Positions 50,744 through 60,182 of a stretch of DNA of 64,000 nucleotides are shown here, piece after piece. The stretch covers positions 186,001 to 250,000 of the forward strand of contig NZ_BMQK01000009.1 of NCBI RefSeq assembly GCF_014648075.1, given 5' to 3'. The stretch comes from Streptomyces ruber. Lineage in GTDB: Bacteria > Actinomycetota > Actinomycetes > Streptomycetales > Streptomycetaceae. The position numbers were made by a program, and so were the translations under genes. A model generated the notes under the pieces. The model searched no databases, was not told where the DNA came from, and saw nothing but the letters and a program-made list of their open reading frames with translations. Position 1 is the first letter of the stretch; every line of letters starts with the position of its first letter.

Positions 50744-52723
50744 GTGTCCCGAAGCGCCTCCCTTCCTTCCTGGCTCACCCACGCCCTGCGTGCCCAGCGC
50801 GGCCCGGTCCCCTGGAGCGCGGTCGTGCGCGGAGCGCTGACCGCCGGGCCGCTCGTGCTCGTGGCCCTCCTGCTCGGCCAGGTGTCCCTCGGGGCCATGG
50901 CCGCGATCGGGGCCATGCTGGCCGGGCTCAGTGACCGGCCGGGCAGCCGGCGGTCGGCGGTCGTGCGGATCGGGGTGCCGGTTCTCGTGGGCGGGGCGGG
51001 CATCGCCGTCGGTACCTACGCGGAGGAGTACGTCGGCGCCCTCGGGCTCACCGTGCTGCTCACCCTGGTCGGGCTGGTCGCCGGGAGCGTCAGTGCCGCC
51101 GGGCGCGTGGCCTCCGCGGCCGGGACGCAGGTGCTCGTCGCCGTCGCCCTCGGGGCCGGGATGCCGGCGGACGACCCCGGGTGGGCACGGGCGCTCGCGT
51201 TCGCCTGCGGTGGTGCGTGGCTGCTGTTGCTGGCGCTGGTGCTGCCCGCGCCCCAGGTCGGTGCCGGGAAGCTCAGGTCCGCCCTGCGGGCCGACTACCG
51301 GTTCGACGGGGAGCGGGTCGCCGTCGCCGCCGTGTACGACGCGGTCGCCGCGCTGCTCGACGCCACCGGTACGCCGCGGGCCCCCGCCCGGCGGGCCGCG
51401 CTGACCGCCGCGCTCGACCAGGCGCAGGACGCGCTCGCCGGGCCACGGCTGCGGCGGTACGCGCGGTCCGCGGCCGAGCGGCGGCTGCACGCCCAGTACG
51501 CCGCCGTACTTCCGCTGGCCGAGGCGGCGACCGCGCTCGCCTGGGCCGGGGACGCCCTGCCGGGACGGGCGGCGGAGGGGCCGCGGCGTCTCGCCGCCGC
51601 CGTACGGGCGGGCGGTCACACCGGCCCCCTGCCCGCGCCGTCCCGCCACGCGCCCGGGCTGCGGGCCCTGGACGACGCCCTGCTGCGGGCCGCCGAGGTG
51701 TTCGACCGGCCGGGTGACGGACCGCACCACGGGGCACCGCACGGGCTGCACCGCCGGTACCGGACCGCCGGGGACTTCGTGCGCGTCTCCCTCGGCCCCG
51801 GTGGACGGGAGTACGGGATACGGGTCGCCCTGTCGTACGGGGCGAGTGCCGCGGCGGCGCACGCGCTGCATCACGCGCACTGGTACTGGATGCCCGTCAC
51901 GGCCGTGTTCCTGGTCAAGCCCGACCTCGGGCCGCTCGTCTCGCGGGTGCTGTGCCGGGCCGCCGGCACCGTGTTCGGCGCAGCCCTCTTCGCGACGCTG
52001 GCCGCCGCGCTGCCGCAGCCCGCCGGACTTGTCGCGCTCGTCGCCGTCAGCGGCGCGCTGATCCCCGTCGCGCTGCGGCACTTCGCCGCCATCACCGCGG
52101 TCGCCACCGTGCTCGTGCTCGCCCTGGTGGAACTGGGCGGCGCCCCGGAGGCCGCCTGGAGCCGTATCGGCGAGACGCTGCTGGCCTGCGCGATCGTGCT
52201 GCTCGTCGGCCATCTGCCGGTGCCCGGGCAGCGCGGCGGGGGCGTGCGCTCCCGGCTGGAGCGGGCGACGGACGCCGCGTACGCCTACCTCGACCATGTC
52301 CTCGGCGCGTCGGGCGCGTCGGGCGCGTCGGGCCGGCTGGGCCCAATGCCTCCGTTCTCCCCGTCGAGCCCGTCGAGCCCGTCGAGCGTGCTCGACGACC
52401 GCGCGCGGCGGTGGCGGCTGCGCCGCGAGGCTTACCGTGCGCTGGCCGGGGCCCGCGCGGCGATCGACCTCGCCGCCGCCGAGCTGCCCGCCCTGGCCCG
52501 GCGGGCGGAGGGCGCGGCCGACGTCGCCACGACACTCGAACACCTCGTCGACACCACCACCGCGTGCGCCGTCCACCTCGATGACGAGGGGCGGCTCGTG
52601 CCCGCGTACACCCGGCGGATCGACGCCCTGCTGGAGGAGCTCGCGGAGCGGTGCCGGCGGATCGGCCCGGGCGGCGGCCGGGAGGAGCCGGGGAACACCG
52701 CGGGCCTGCGTCCGGCCGTGTGA
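50744..52723 (+). CDS. FUSC-family membrane transporter
   Basis: 659-aa protein. Two blocks of hydrophobic helices (about 28-165 and 370-500) surround a soluble central part; the second block has SYGASAAAAHALHHAHWYWM and FLVKPDLGPLVSR, the fusaric-acid-resistance-like signature. Proteins of this group are thought to export aromatic acids. A Ser/Pro repeat (SPSSPSSPSS) precedes the helical C-terminus. GTG 50744 with AGGAG upstream; an upstream in-frame extension lacks codon bias. Confidence 0.85.
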   Translation: MSRSASLPSWLTHALRAQRGPVPWSAVVRGALTAGPLVLVALLLGQVSLGAMAAIGAMLAGLSDRPGSRRSAVVRIGVPVLVGGAGIAVGTYAEEYVGALGLTVLLTLVGLVAGSVSAAGRVASAAGTQVLVAVALGAGMPADDPGWARALAFACGGAWLLLLALVLPAPQVGAGKLRSALRADYRFDGERVAVAAVYDAVAALLDATGTPRAPARRAALTAALDQAQDALAGPRLRRYARSAAERRLHAQYAAVLPLAEAATALAWAGDALPGRAAEGPRRLAAAVRAGGHTGPLPAPSRHAPGLRALDDALLRAAEVFDRPGDGPHHGAPHGLHRRYRTAGDFVRVSLGPGGREYGIRVALSYGASAAAAHALHHAHWYWMPVTAVFLVKPDLGPLVSRVLCRAAGTVFGAALFATLAAALPQPAGLVALVAVSGALIPVALRHFAAITAVATVLVLALVELGGAPEAAWSRIGETLLACAIVLLVGHLPVPGQRGGGVRSRLERATDAAYAYLDHVLGASGASGASGRLGPMPPFSPSSPSSPSSVLDDRARRWRLRREAYRALAGARAAIDLAAAELPALARRAEGAADVATTLEHLVDTTTACAVHLDDEGRLVPAYTRRIDALLEELAERCRRIGPGGGREEPGNTAGLRPAV

Positions 52724-52810
52724 GTGACCGGTTGGGGGCCGGGCGGGCCGAGGATCGTTACTGCTCCTGCTCGCTCCCTGGTTCGCCTTCCCGGGGACCC
52801 GGCCCCGTCG

Positions 52811-52816
52811 TACCGT
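52811..52816 (+). promoter_or_regulatory. -10 box TACCGT of a leaderless promoter
   Basis: TACCGT, 6 nt, then ATG 52823 of the amidohydrolase gene; no Shine-Dalgarno sequence. Confidence 0.5.
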
Positions 52817-52822
52817 GACCGC

Positions 52823-54232
52823 ATGACGCTCCCCGGCCCCGGGACGACGCGGCAGCCGCAGCGGCCCGCCGATCTCGTCATCACCGGTTGCACCGTCCTC
52901 GTGCACGAAGCCGTGCGGGACGACGAGGAGCGGATCGAATTCGTCGAGAACGCCGCCCTCGTCGTACGGGACGGAGTGATCGACTTCGTCGGCCCGGCCG
53001 GGGACGTCCGCGTCCCGTCCGCCGCCGCCGAGCGCATCGACGCCCGCGGGCAGGTCGCCGTGCCCGGGCTGATCAACTGCCATACGCACGCGGCGATGGT
53101 GGCCCTGCGCGGTGTCGCGGAGGACCTGCCGGCCGAGGAGTGGTTCGACGACGTGGTGTGGCCGATCGAGGCGGGTCTCACACCGCGGGACGTGGAGCTG
53201 GGCGCGCGGCTCGCCTGCGCCGAGATGATCCGCGGTGGGGTGACGTGCTTCGCCGACCACTACTTCGCGATGGACCGGGTCGCCGCCGTCGTCGCCGAGA
53301 GCGGTCTGCGGGCGCATCTGGGGGAGGCGTTCTTCTCCTCGCAGGGGGAGGAGGGACGGGCGAGGTCGGTGGAGTTCGCCCTGCGCTACCGGGGCGCGGC
53401 GGGCGGCCGTATCACCACCGCGCTCGCCCCGCACGCCCCGTACACCGTCGACGAGGCCGATCTCGCCGCCACCGCCGCTCTCGCCCGCGAGCACGGACTG
53501 CCCGTCCACCTGCACGCCGCGGAGAGCCGCGCCCAGACCGACAACAGCCTCGCCCGGCACGGTGCCACACCCGTCGGGGTGCTGGAGCGCACCGGGCTCC
53601 TCGACGTTCCGGAGGGAACACTGATCGCGCACGGGACGGGCGTCCTGGAGCGCGATCTGCCCGCGCTGGAGCGGGCCGGTGGACCCGTCGCCGTCGCGAC
53701 CGCGCCCCGCACGTACCTGAAGTTCGCCTGGCCGACCACTCCCGTACGGGCCCTGCGCGGCATCGGAGTCCCGGTCGGGCTCGCCACGGACGGGGCCGCC
53801 TCGAACAACTCCCTCGACGTGTGGGAGGCGATGGCGCTCACCTCGCTGGTGCAGAAGGCGGCCGAGGGCGACCCCCGATGGCTGACCTCCCGGCAGGCGC
53901 TGCACCACGCGACGTCGCAGAGCGCACGGGCCGTCGGACTGGGCGACCGCATCGGTGGCCTCGCTCCCGGCCGGCGCGCCGACATCGCCCTCGTGGACCT
54001 CACCGGACCGCACACCCAGCCCGTCCACGACCTCGCCGCCACCCTCGTGCACAGCGTCCGCGCGGGGGACGTCCGCACGACGGTCGTCGACGGCCGCGTC
54101 CTCATGCGCGACCGTGAGCTGCTCACCGTCGACGTGCCCGCGACCGTGCGGGAACTGGGTGAACGCCTGCCCGCACTGGTCGACCGCGGCCACGGCGGGC
54201 GCATCCAGTCGTACGACAGGGCACCGGAGTGA
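52823..54232 (+). CDS. Amidohydrolase of the SAH/MTA (chlorohydrolase) deaminase type
   Basis: 469-aa metal-dependent deaminase of the AHS. Metal ligands: HTH in INCHTHAAM near residue 90, His in VHLHAAES near 235, and Asp in ATDGAASNNSLDVW near 320. The substrate loop APHAPYTV is typical of S-adenosylhomocysteine/methylthioadenosine and 8-oxoguanine-type deaminases. It probably removes an amino group from a purine-like compound. No purine operon is adjacent, so the exact substrate stays open. Confidence 0.87.
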   Translation: MTLPGPGTTRQPQRPADLVITGCTVLVHEAVRDDEERIEFVENAALVVRDGVIDFVGPAGDVRVPSAAAERIDARGQVAVPGLINCHTHAAMVALRGVAEDLPAEEWFDDVVWPIEAGLTPRDVELGARLACAEMIRGGVTCFADHYFAMDRVAAVVAESGLRAHLGEAFFSSQGEEGRARSVEFALRYRGAAGGRITTALAPHAPYTVDEADLAATAALAREHGLPVHLHAAESRAQTDNSLARHGATPVGVLERTGLLDVPEGTLIAHGTGVLERDLPALERAGGPVAVATAPRTYLKFAWPTTPVRALRGIGVPVGLATDGAASNNSLDVWEAMALTSLVQKAAEGDPRWLTSRQALHHATSQSARAVGLGDRIGGLAPGRRADIALVDLTGPHTQPVHDLAATLVHSVRAGDVRTTVVDGRVLMRDRELLTVDVPATVRELGERLPALVDRGHGGRIQSYDRAPE

Positions 54233-54399
54233 GAAGCCCCGCCGCACGCGTCGAGCAATCGGCGTCGAGCGCGTCGGGCGATCGACGCCGGGGAACCGGA
54301 CCCGGAAAAAAAGTCGCGCCCACCGATGAGTTCCGCTCCCGAGCCCGGTCCACCCCGAAGAAGACCGTGTCCCAGAAGGACCGGGAGACCGGAGGACCG

Positions 54400-55092
54400 A
54401 TGACACTTCCGCGGATCGTCCCACGCGACGAGTGGCGCGCCGCGCGCGAGGAGCTGCTGGTGAAGGAGAAAGCCGCCACGCGCGCGCGTGACGCGCTGAA
54501 CGCCGAGCGGCGGCGGCTGCCCATGGTCGAGATCGACAAGGAGTACGTCTTCGAGGGCGGCGACGGCAAGGCGACCCTGCTCGACCTCTTCCGTGGGCGG
54601 TACCAGCTCGTGGTGTACCACTTCATGTTCGCGCCGGAGTGGGAGGCGGGCTGCCGCAGCTGCTCGGCGTTCCTCGACCAGGTCGGCCATCTCGCCCATC
54701 TGCGCGCGCGGGGCACCGAGTTCGCGGCGATCTCCCGCGCCCCGTACACCCGCATCCTGCCGTTCAAGGCCCGGATGGGGTGGACGATGCCCTGGTACTC
54801 GTCGTACGACAGCGACTTCAACCAGGACTTCCAGGTGTCGTCCGAGGGGGCCGGGGGCGAGCCCGTCGAACGGCCGGGGCTGAGCTGTTTCCTGCGGGAC
54901 CGCGACCGGGTCTTCCACACGTACTCGACGTTCGGGCGCGGCCTGGACGGGCTGGGTTCCACGACGAGCCTGCTCGACCTCACCGCACTGGGGCGGCAGG
55001 AGGAGTGGGAGGAACCCAGGGGGCGCGCGTCGGAGCTGGGCGCTCCGGCCGGCAGCCCCCGGATCCGTTACCACGACGAGTACGAGGACTGA
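54400..55092 (+). CDS. DUF899 thioredoxin-like protein
   Basis: 230-aa protein of the DUF899/AhpC-TSA-like family: PRDEWRAAREELLVKEKAAT, RLPMVEIDKEYVFEG, YHFMFAPEWEAGCRSCSAF (CxxC), and GWTMPWYSSYDSDFN. The thioredoxin-like fold suggests a redox role, but none has been shown. ATG 54400 follows GGAGG; family members begin at the same point. Confidence 0.88.
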   Translation: MTLPRIVPRDEWRAAREELLVKEKAATRARDALNAERRRLPMVEIDKEYVFEGGDGKATLLDLFRGRYQLVVYHFMFAPEWEAGCRSCSAFLDQVGHLAHLRARGTEFAAISRAPYTRILPFKARMGWTMPWYSSYDSDFNQDFQVSSEGAGGEPVERPGLSCFLRDRDRVFHTYSTFGRGLDGLGSTTSLLDLTALGRQEEWEEPRGRASELGAPAGSPRIRYHDEYED

Positions 55093-55226
55093 CGCTGTGT
55101 GACACATGGTGGTGGCCGCGTGTCGGCTAGGTCTCAGTACCGTCACTTCGCGAGCCGTTCACCCCGTCGTGGGCGTTTAACTCTATGAACGCACGTCGTC
55201 GACGCACCACGACAGGGAGGTGGAGG

Positions 55227-55400
55227 GTGAACGGGAGAACGGTGTTGGAGCGGTTCCCCGCCGGTGGACCGCGGGGGTCCTGGCCGGCGGAGGAGTTCGC
55301 GCAGGCGCGCCGCCTGGAGGGTCAGGCCGCGGAGGTCGTCATGGACATCGCCTCGGACACGTTCCTGGTGATCGTCCGCGGGGCGGAGGCCGCCGAGTGA
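55227..55400 (+). CDS. Small hypothetical protein
   Basis: 57-aa protein from GTG 55227, chosen because GGAGG sits 6 nt upstream; an ATG at 55185 in the same frame has no such site. Sequence: basic-to-acidic gradient with EEFAQARRLEGQAAEVVMDI and FLVIVRG at the end. Not recognised. Codon bias is Streptomyces-like, so it is probably real. Confidence 0.55.
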   Translation: MNGRTVLERFPAGGPRGSWPAEEFAQARRLEGQAAEVVMDIASDTFLVIVRGAEAAE

Positions 55401-55424
55401 GTCCGTCGGGGCGCGCTCGGCGGC

Positions 55425-57593
55425 TCAGCCGGCCTCCCCGGCCGACACCTTCGCTCCGGTCGGTTCCTTCGATTCGGCCGGTTCCTCTGCTCCGGCCGGT
55501 TCTTTCGCTCCGGTCGGTTCCTTCAATTCGGCCGGTTCCTTCGCTCCGGTCGGTTTCTTCGCTTCGGCCGGTCCCCTCGCTCCGGCCGGTTCCCTCGGCC
55601 TGGCCGGTACCTTCGCCGTGAACTGCTCCGCCTGCAGCGCGTACAGCTCCGCGTAGACGCCGCCCTTGGCGAGGAGCTCCTCCGGCGTGCCCGACTCCAC
55701 CAGGCGGCCCCGGTCCAGGACGTGCACCAGGTCGGCGTGGCGGACCGACGCCAGCCGGTGCGTGATGAGGATGACCGTCTGACCGGTGCCCGCCAGCGCG
55801 CGGATCCTCTCGAACACCTCCAGCTCCGCCCGGGCGTCGAGCGCGGCCGTAGGCTCGTCCACGATCAGGATCTGCCCCCGCCGGTACGCGGCCCGGGCGA
55901 TCCCCAGCCGCTGCCACTGGCCGCCCGACAGCTGGTGCCCGCCGCTGAACTCGCGGGCCAGCAGCGTGTCCAGGCCGTTCGGCAGGTCGGCCAGCATGTC
56001 CTGGGCCCCGGCCTCGGCGACCGCGGCGGCGATCCGTTCGTCGGTCAGGGGCGCCGAGGGGCGGCCGACCGCCACGTTGACGCGGGCGGTGAACGGCCAC
56101 CGCTTGAAGTCCTGGGCCACCATCGCGATCCGCTCGGCGAGTTCCCGCCGGTCCACGTCCGCCGCGTCCACGCCGTCCCACAGGATGCGGCCGCTGTCCG
56201 GCCGGTACAGTCCGGCGAGCAGTTTGACCAGCGTCGTCTTGCCCGATCCGTTCTCCCCGACGAGCGCGACGATCCTGCCGAGGGGCACGCTCAGGGTGAC
56301 GTCGGAGAGCGCGGGGCGGGCCGCCTTGCCCGGGGAGTTCCCCGGGTAGGTGAACGTGACGTTCTCCAGCCGGATCTCGTCCGGTTCCGCGGGCAGCGGG
56401 TCACCGCCCACTGGGATCGCACGCTCGTCCGCCTCCGCGTACAGGCGCTGCATGTCGCCGACGAAGAGGGCCTCCTCGTGCAGGGAGTTGACCTCCAGGA
56501 CGAGGGTGTTGAGGCTCGCCGACCCCGTGCGGATCGCGAGCACCGCCGTGGCCGCCACGGAGAGCGCCATGGTGCCGGCCAGCAGCAGACCACCGAGGGT
56601 CGCGTACGTCGCCACCGTGGCCAGCCCCGTCCAGGCGGCCGCGATCAGTCCGGTACGGGCCGCGAGGTCGGCCAGCCGGGCCTGCTCGGCCTCCGCCGTC
56701 TCCGACATCGCGCGGAAGTGGCGCAGCAGGAACGGACCGACCCCGTGCACCCGGATCTCGGGCGCGGACTCCGGCTGGGTGAGCAACCTGGCGATCAGCT
56801 GTCCCGCGCGCGAGTGCTGCACCCAGGCGTGGAAGGACGTGTAACGGCGCCGGGCGATCGTCAGCGCACTCCAGGCGCTGGGCAGGGTCATGGTGATCAG
56901 CAGCGGGAGCAGCGCCGGGTGCAGCACCGTCAGCACGCCGGCCGCGGCGACGAGCGAGATCAACGCGTTCACCACGCGCGCGGAGTACGTGATCATGCGG
57001 CGGGCGGACTGGGCGCCCCACTTCGCGGTGTCGAGCAGCTTGTGGAAGGTGTGGTCCTCGATCGCCGCCAGCTCCACGGCCGCCGCGCACTCCAGGTACC
57101 GCTCGGTCGCCACCCGCTCCACGCGCGGCTCCAGCCGTCCGGTGGCGTACGTGGAGGCGGCGCGCAGCAGTGCGGCGAGCGTCATCACGACGGCGACCGC
57201 GACGAGCGCGGGCACCGCGTCCCGCAGCCGGTCCTCGATCGGGCCGTCGGCGATCAGCCGGGCCAGTACGGCGTTGACGGCCAGCAGGCTCACCGCCTGG
57301 GCCAGGCCCTGTCCGATCTCGGCGGCCAGCACGGTGCGGGCGGCCCGCCGGTCGGCCTGCCAGGCGAGCCGGAAGCAGACCGCCAGCATCGACGGCAGCC
57401 GCCGCAGCATCGCGCGGAAGTTCAGTTCCAGGAACGCGCCCTGGTGCTGGGACCAGCCCATGTCGTACCGCAGCGGGCCGCCGAAGAGCAGCACTTCCGA
57501 GTCGGAGGGCTCCGGTGTGCGGTCCCGTCGCGCGCGCTTCCGGCGTGGTGCGCCCGTGCCGGATCGGTCCGCGTCCTGCCCCTTGCCCGCCAT
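55425..57593 (-). CDS. ABC exporter, fused membrane and ATPase domains, with repeat tail
   Basis: 722-aa half-transporter. Membrane domain in about 60-400 with five to six helices, ATPase in 410-650: Walker A VGENGSGKTTLVKLLAG, signature LSGGQWQRLGIARAAY, Walker B ILIVDEPTAALDA, H-loop ITHRLA. It should work as a homodimeric exporter; no partner ABC gene is near. The C-terminus after residue 655 is a hexapeptide repeat (AKEPTG, LKEPTG, AKEPAG) encoded by nine 18-bp units. Start at 57593. Confidence 0.9.
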   Translation of the reverse strand: MAGKGQDADRSGTGAPRRKRARRDRTPEPSDSEVLLFGGPLRYDMGWSQHQGAFLELNFRAMLRRLPSMLAVCFRLAWQADRRAARTVLAAEIGQGLAQAVSLLAVNAVLARLIADGPIEDRLRDAVPALVAVAVVMTLAALLRAASTYATGRLEPRVERVATERYLECAAAVELAAIEDHTFHKLLDTAKWGAQSARRMITYSARVVNALISLVAAAGVLTVLHPALLPLLITMTLPSAWSALTIARRRYTSFHAWVQHSRAGQLIARLLTQPESAPEIRVHGVGPFLLRHFRAMSETAEAEQARLADLAARTGLIAAAWTGLATVATYATLGGLLLAGTMALSVAATAVLAIRTGSASLNTLVLEVNSLHEEALFVGDMQRLYAEADERAIPVGGDPLPAEPDEIRLENVTFTYPGNSPGKAARPALSDVTLSVPLGRIVALVGENGSGKTTLVKLLAGLYRPDSGRILWDGVDAADVDRRELAERIAMVAQDFKRWPFTARVNVAVGRPSAPLTDERIAAAVAEAGAQDMLADLPNGLDTLLAREFSGGHQLSGGQWQRLGIARAAYRRGQILIVDEPTAALDARAELEVFERIRALAGTGQTVILITHRLASVRHADLVHVLDRGRLVESGTPEELLAKGGVYAELYALQAEQFTAKVPARPREPAGARGPAEAKKPTGAKEPAELKEPTGAKEPAGAEEPAESKEPTGAKVSAGEAG
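55450..55611 (-). repeat. 18-bp coding repeat, nine copies
   Basis: Units of about TTCGCTCCGGTCGGTTCC (plus strand) every 18 bp encode the AKEPTG-like hexapeptide tail of the ABC exporter. Confidence 0.9.
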
Positions 57594-57801
57594 CGGCCTC
57601 TCCCTGGTCAGGTTCCCTGGTCATGGAGGAGGCCACTATTGCGGGGCGGACACCGGGCGGCCAGGGCGCGTGTCCGTCTCGCGCGGGACGGCCGGGAGTG
57701 CGCCGGGCGCGTAATCTCGTACGGCTGTGCGAAGCGGTGGGGGGTGAGGGGGCGGGGGGCGACCGGTGGTGCGACGACCGTCCGGTCGCAGCCGCCCCGA
57801 G

Positions 57802-58257
57802 TCACGCGCTGAGCGGCTCGGACCAGACGGGCGTCGTCCCCGTCACCCGGCACAGCGCCAGGTAGAGCGGAATCGGCGGGGTGTAGGGGATCGTCCCGGC
57901 CGGCCGGTGGACGAGGGCCGGAACAGCCGGCGCGCCCGGCAGGAACGCACCCGCGCTGTAACGGGCGGACGCGGGCCACCGCAGGGCGTAGTCGGAGTCG
58001 GCGGGCAGCAGCCACCACCAGTGCGTGTCGTCGGCGTACACACACCCCACGCGCGGCAGCCGCGCCATGAGCTCCGGGCCCAGGTCCGCGGGGATCGCGA
58101 CGGCGTCGCAGCCCATGGGCGCCGTCATGCCGGCGGGCAGCGGCAGCCGCCGGGGCGGCTCGGGCGCGCGCTGGCCGCGGCGCAGGCGGATCAGGGTGTC
58201 CAGGCACACCACCGGGGCCGTACGGCTCGCCGGGTACGCCCCGGCCGATGGCCTCAC
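57802..58257 (-). CDS. Unknown partner protein of the anti-sigma-like ATPase
   Basis: 151-aa protein, family not recognised. The GTG at 58257 overlaps the stop of the upstream ATPase gene (GTGA), indicating coupled translation; longer in-frame starts inside that gene are therefore rejected. Readable parts: VVCLDTLIRLRRGQ, GCDAVAIPADLGPELMARLP, YADDTHWWWLLPADSDY (Trp-rich), and IPYTPPIPLYLALCRV. Similar genes commonly sit beside WhiJ-like clusters in streptomycetes. Confidence 0.75.
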   Translation of the reverse strand: MRPSAGAYPASRTAPVVCLDTLIRLRRGQRAPEPPRRLPLPAGMTAPMGCDAVAIPADLGPELMARLPRVGCVYADDTHWWWLLPADSDYALRWPASARYSAGAFLPGAPAVPALVHRPAGTIPYTPPIPLYLALCRVTGTTPVWSEPLSA

Positions 58258-59051
58258 TTCCACTCCGCCCCCGTCTCGCGCGGCGTGCGCGTCCCGTTGC
58301 CCCGGTCCTCCGTCGGCGGCTTCTTCGCGCTCCAGCCCAGGTCGGACCGGACCGCGGTGTGCGTGGCGGTGCCGTCCGCCGGATGCGGCCGGGCGCCGTC
58401 GGGCCATGCGTGCTCCGCGGTCCGGGAGGGCTTCTCATGCAAAGGAGCCTGCGCGGGCCGGGCCGCGTGTGCGGACCGGGACGTCTGCGCCGGGACGAGT
58501 GCCCGGGTGTCCTGGACCGTGTGGGCGCGGGTGTCCCGGGTGCCCCGGGGCAGGTCCACCCAGACCAGCAGGCCCGGTCCCGCCTCCTGGGTGCCCCACG
58601 CGCGGCACACGGCCTCGACGAGGAGCAGACCTCTGCCGTGCTCCTCCTCGGGCCGCCGGGGTGAGGGGAGCGCGGTGCCGGGGGCGCAGCCTTCGTCGCG
58701 CACGGCGATCCGGACGCGGTCGTCACCGTCGTGCAGCTCGCACACGACCCGCTCACCGGCGGCGTGCACGATCGCGTTGGTGACCAGTTCCGAGACGACC
58801 AGGGTGGCCGTGTCGCAGGTGTCCTCGCACAGCGCCCAGCCGGACAGCCGTGCCCGCGTCAGCCGCCGGGCCCGGGCGACGGAGCTCGGGTGCGCGGCCA
58901 GTTCGAAGCGGAACCGACGCTCGTCGGCCGCCTCGGCGCGCACGCCGCTTCTCCTGCCGCGGTCGGGGCGCACTCCGGCTTCCGTGCCGGGCGCGAACCG
59001 GTCCGGGACGGCTTCTGTTCCTAAGGACGCGGGCGGAATCACGCTTGCCAC
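58254..59051 (-). CDS. Anti-sigma-factor-like ATP-binding protein (HATPase)
   Basis: 265-aa protein with a GHKL ATPase domain of the SpoIIAB/RsbW-like type in about 50-165: N box LVVSELVTNAIVHA, G1 VRDEGCAPG and G2 EEHGRGLLLVEAVC. The last 100 residues are low-complexity and basic. Such proteins in Streptomyces may phosphorylate or sequester partner proteins; one lies in each WhiJ/AbaA-like cluster. GTG 59051 with GGGGAG upstream is preferred; a TTG 27 nt earlier is in the promoter palindrome. Divergent from the XRE gene. Confidence 0.85.
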   Translation of the reverse strand: MASVIPPASLGTEAVPDRFAPGTEAGVRPDRGRRSGVRAEAADERRFRFELAAHPSSVARARRLTRARLSGWALCEDTCDTATLVVSELVTNAIVHAAGERVVCELHDGDDRVRIAVRDEGCAPGTALPSPRRPEEEHGRGLLLVEAVCRAWGTQEAGPGLLVWVDLPRGTRDTRAHTVQDTRALVPAQTSRSAHAARPAQAPLHEKPSRTAEHAWPDGARPHPADGTATHTAVRSDLGWSAKKPPTEDRGNGTRTPRETGAEWK

Positions 59052-59067
59052 TATCTCCCCGCCGAGA

Positions 59068-59115
59068 ACACTTGGCAAGTGTCACTCTGAAAATTGCAGA
59101 GTGCTGTATGACTCT
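59068..59115. promoter_or_regulatory. Nested inverted repeats in the WhiJ-like divergent promoter
   Basis: Three overlapping inverted repeats: ACACTTG-G-CAAGTGT (59068-59082), CACTCTG-N7-CAGAGTG (59083-59103) and AGAGT-N8-ACTCT (59098-59115). They are AT-richer than the surroundings and lie between the ATPase gene and the XRE regulator gene, so they are the probable operator of that regulator. Confidence 0.65.
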
Positions 59116-59321
59116 CTGAACGGCCATGGCACACTGCTGTCAACAGCACGTCCTGCGGCGCCAGTTGAGCCCTCGCCACCGGTTCCGTGCGTGATCGAGC
59201 GAACACGTACGGGAAGCGGCCAGGGCTTCGGACGGGCGCCGCAGGGCTGTGTCGGGAGCGCTGACGGCGTGGTGCCGGGGACGGGAGCGCCCGTACCGGC
59301 GGGGCCAGGAGGAGGGACGGG

Positions 59322-60182
59322 ATGAGCGAACCACGGTCCGCGCCGACGGTCGGCCAGGTCGTGCTCGGCCGGCGCCTGCTGGACCTGCGGGAACGGGCGG
59401 GGCTCAAACGCGAGGACGCCGCCCGCGTCCTGCGCGTCACGGCCGCCACCGTGCGCCGTATGGAGACGGCCGAGGTGGCCCTCAAGATTCCGTACCTCCA
59501 GCTCCTGCTGAAGGCCTACGGCGTCGCCGACGAGGAGGCCGAGTCCTTCGTCCGGCTGGCCGAGGAGGCCAACAGACCCGGCTGGTGGCAGCGTTACCAC
59601 GACATCCTGCCGGGCTGGTTCTCGATGTACGTCAGCCTGGAGGGAGCGGCGAGCCTCGTCCGCTCGTACGACCCCCACTTCGTTCCCGGGCTGCTCCAGA
59701 CGGAGGACTACGCCCGGGGTGTCCTGAAGGCCGGCGCCATCGGCCAGACCCGGCCCGACGACATCGACCGTTACGTCGACCTGCGCATGCAGCGCCAGGA
59801 GCTGCTCACCCGCGAGGACGCGCCCCGGCTGTGGTTCGTGATGGACGAGACCGCGCTGCGCCGTCCGGTGGGCGGCCCCGAGATCATGCGAGCCCAGCTC
59901 GAAAGGTTGCTGGAGGCGACCGAGCTGCCCAACGTGACGCTCCAGTTGGCGGCGTTCGACCGAGGTCCGCACCCCGGTACGTACGGCCCCTTCGTGCTGT
60001 TCCGATTCGCCGTGCCGGAACTCCCCGACATGGTCTACAGCGAGTACCTGACCGGCGCCGTCTATCTCGACGCGCGCACCGAGGTGGCCACCCACCTGGA
60101 GGTCATGGACCGCATGGCGGCACAGGCCGCCACAGCACAACGCACGAAGGAGATCCTCCAGGATCTCCGCAAGGAGCACTGA
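59322..60182 (+). CDS. WhiJ-like XRE regulator with DUF5753
   Basis: 286-aa regulator. The helix-turn-helix is in residues 10-65 (LGRRLLDLRERAGLKREDAA, VTAATVRRMETAEV). DUF5753 covers about 100-280 with PGLLQTEDYARGVL, RQELLTREDAPRLWFVMDE, and FAVPELPDMVYSEY. Proteins of this kind (WhiJ of S. coelicolor and its many paralogues) pair with a DUF397 protein and affect development. The stop overlaps the DUF397 start (TGATG). ATG 59322 follows GGAGGGAC. Confidence 0.93.
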   Translation: MSEPRSAPTVGQVVLGRRLLDLRERAGLKREDAARVLRVTAATVRRMETAEVALKIPYLQLLLKAYGVADEEAESFVRLAEEANRPGWWQRYHDILPGWFSMYVSLEGAASLVRSYDPHFVPGLLQTEDYARGVLKAGAIGQTRPDDIDRYVDLRMQRQELLTREDAPRLWFVMDETALRRPVGGPEIMRAQLERLLEATELPNVTLQLAAFDRGPHPGTYGPFVLFRFAVPELPDMVYSEYLTGAVYLDARTEVATHLEVMDRMAAQAATAQRTKEILQDLRKEH

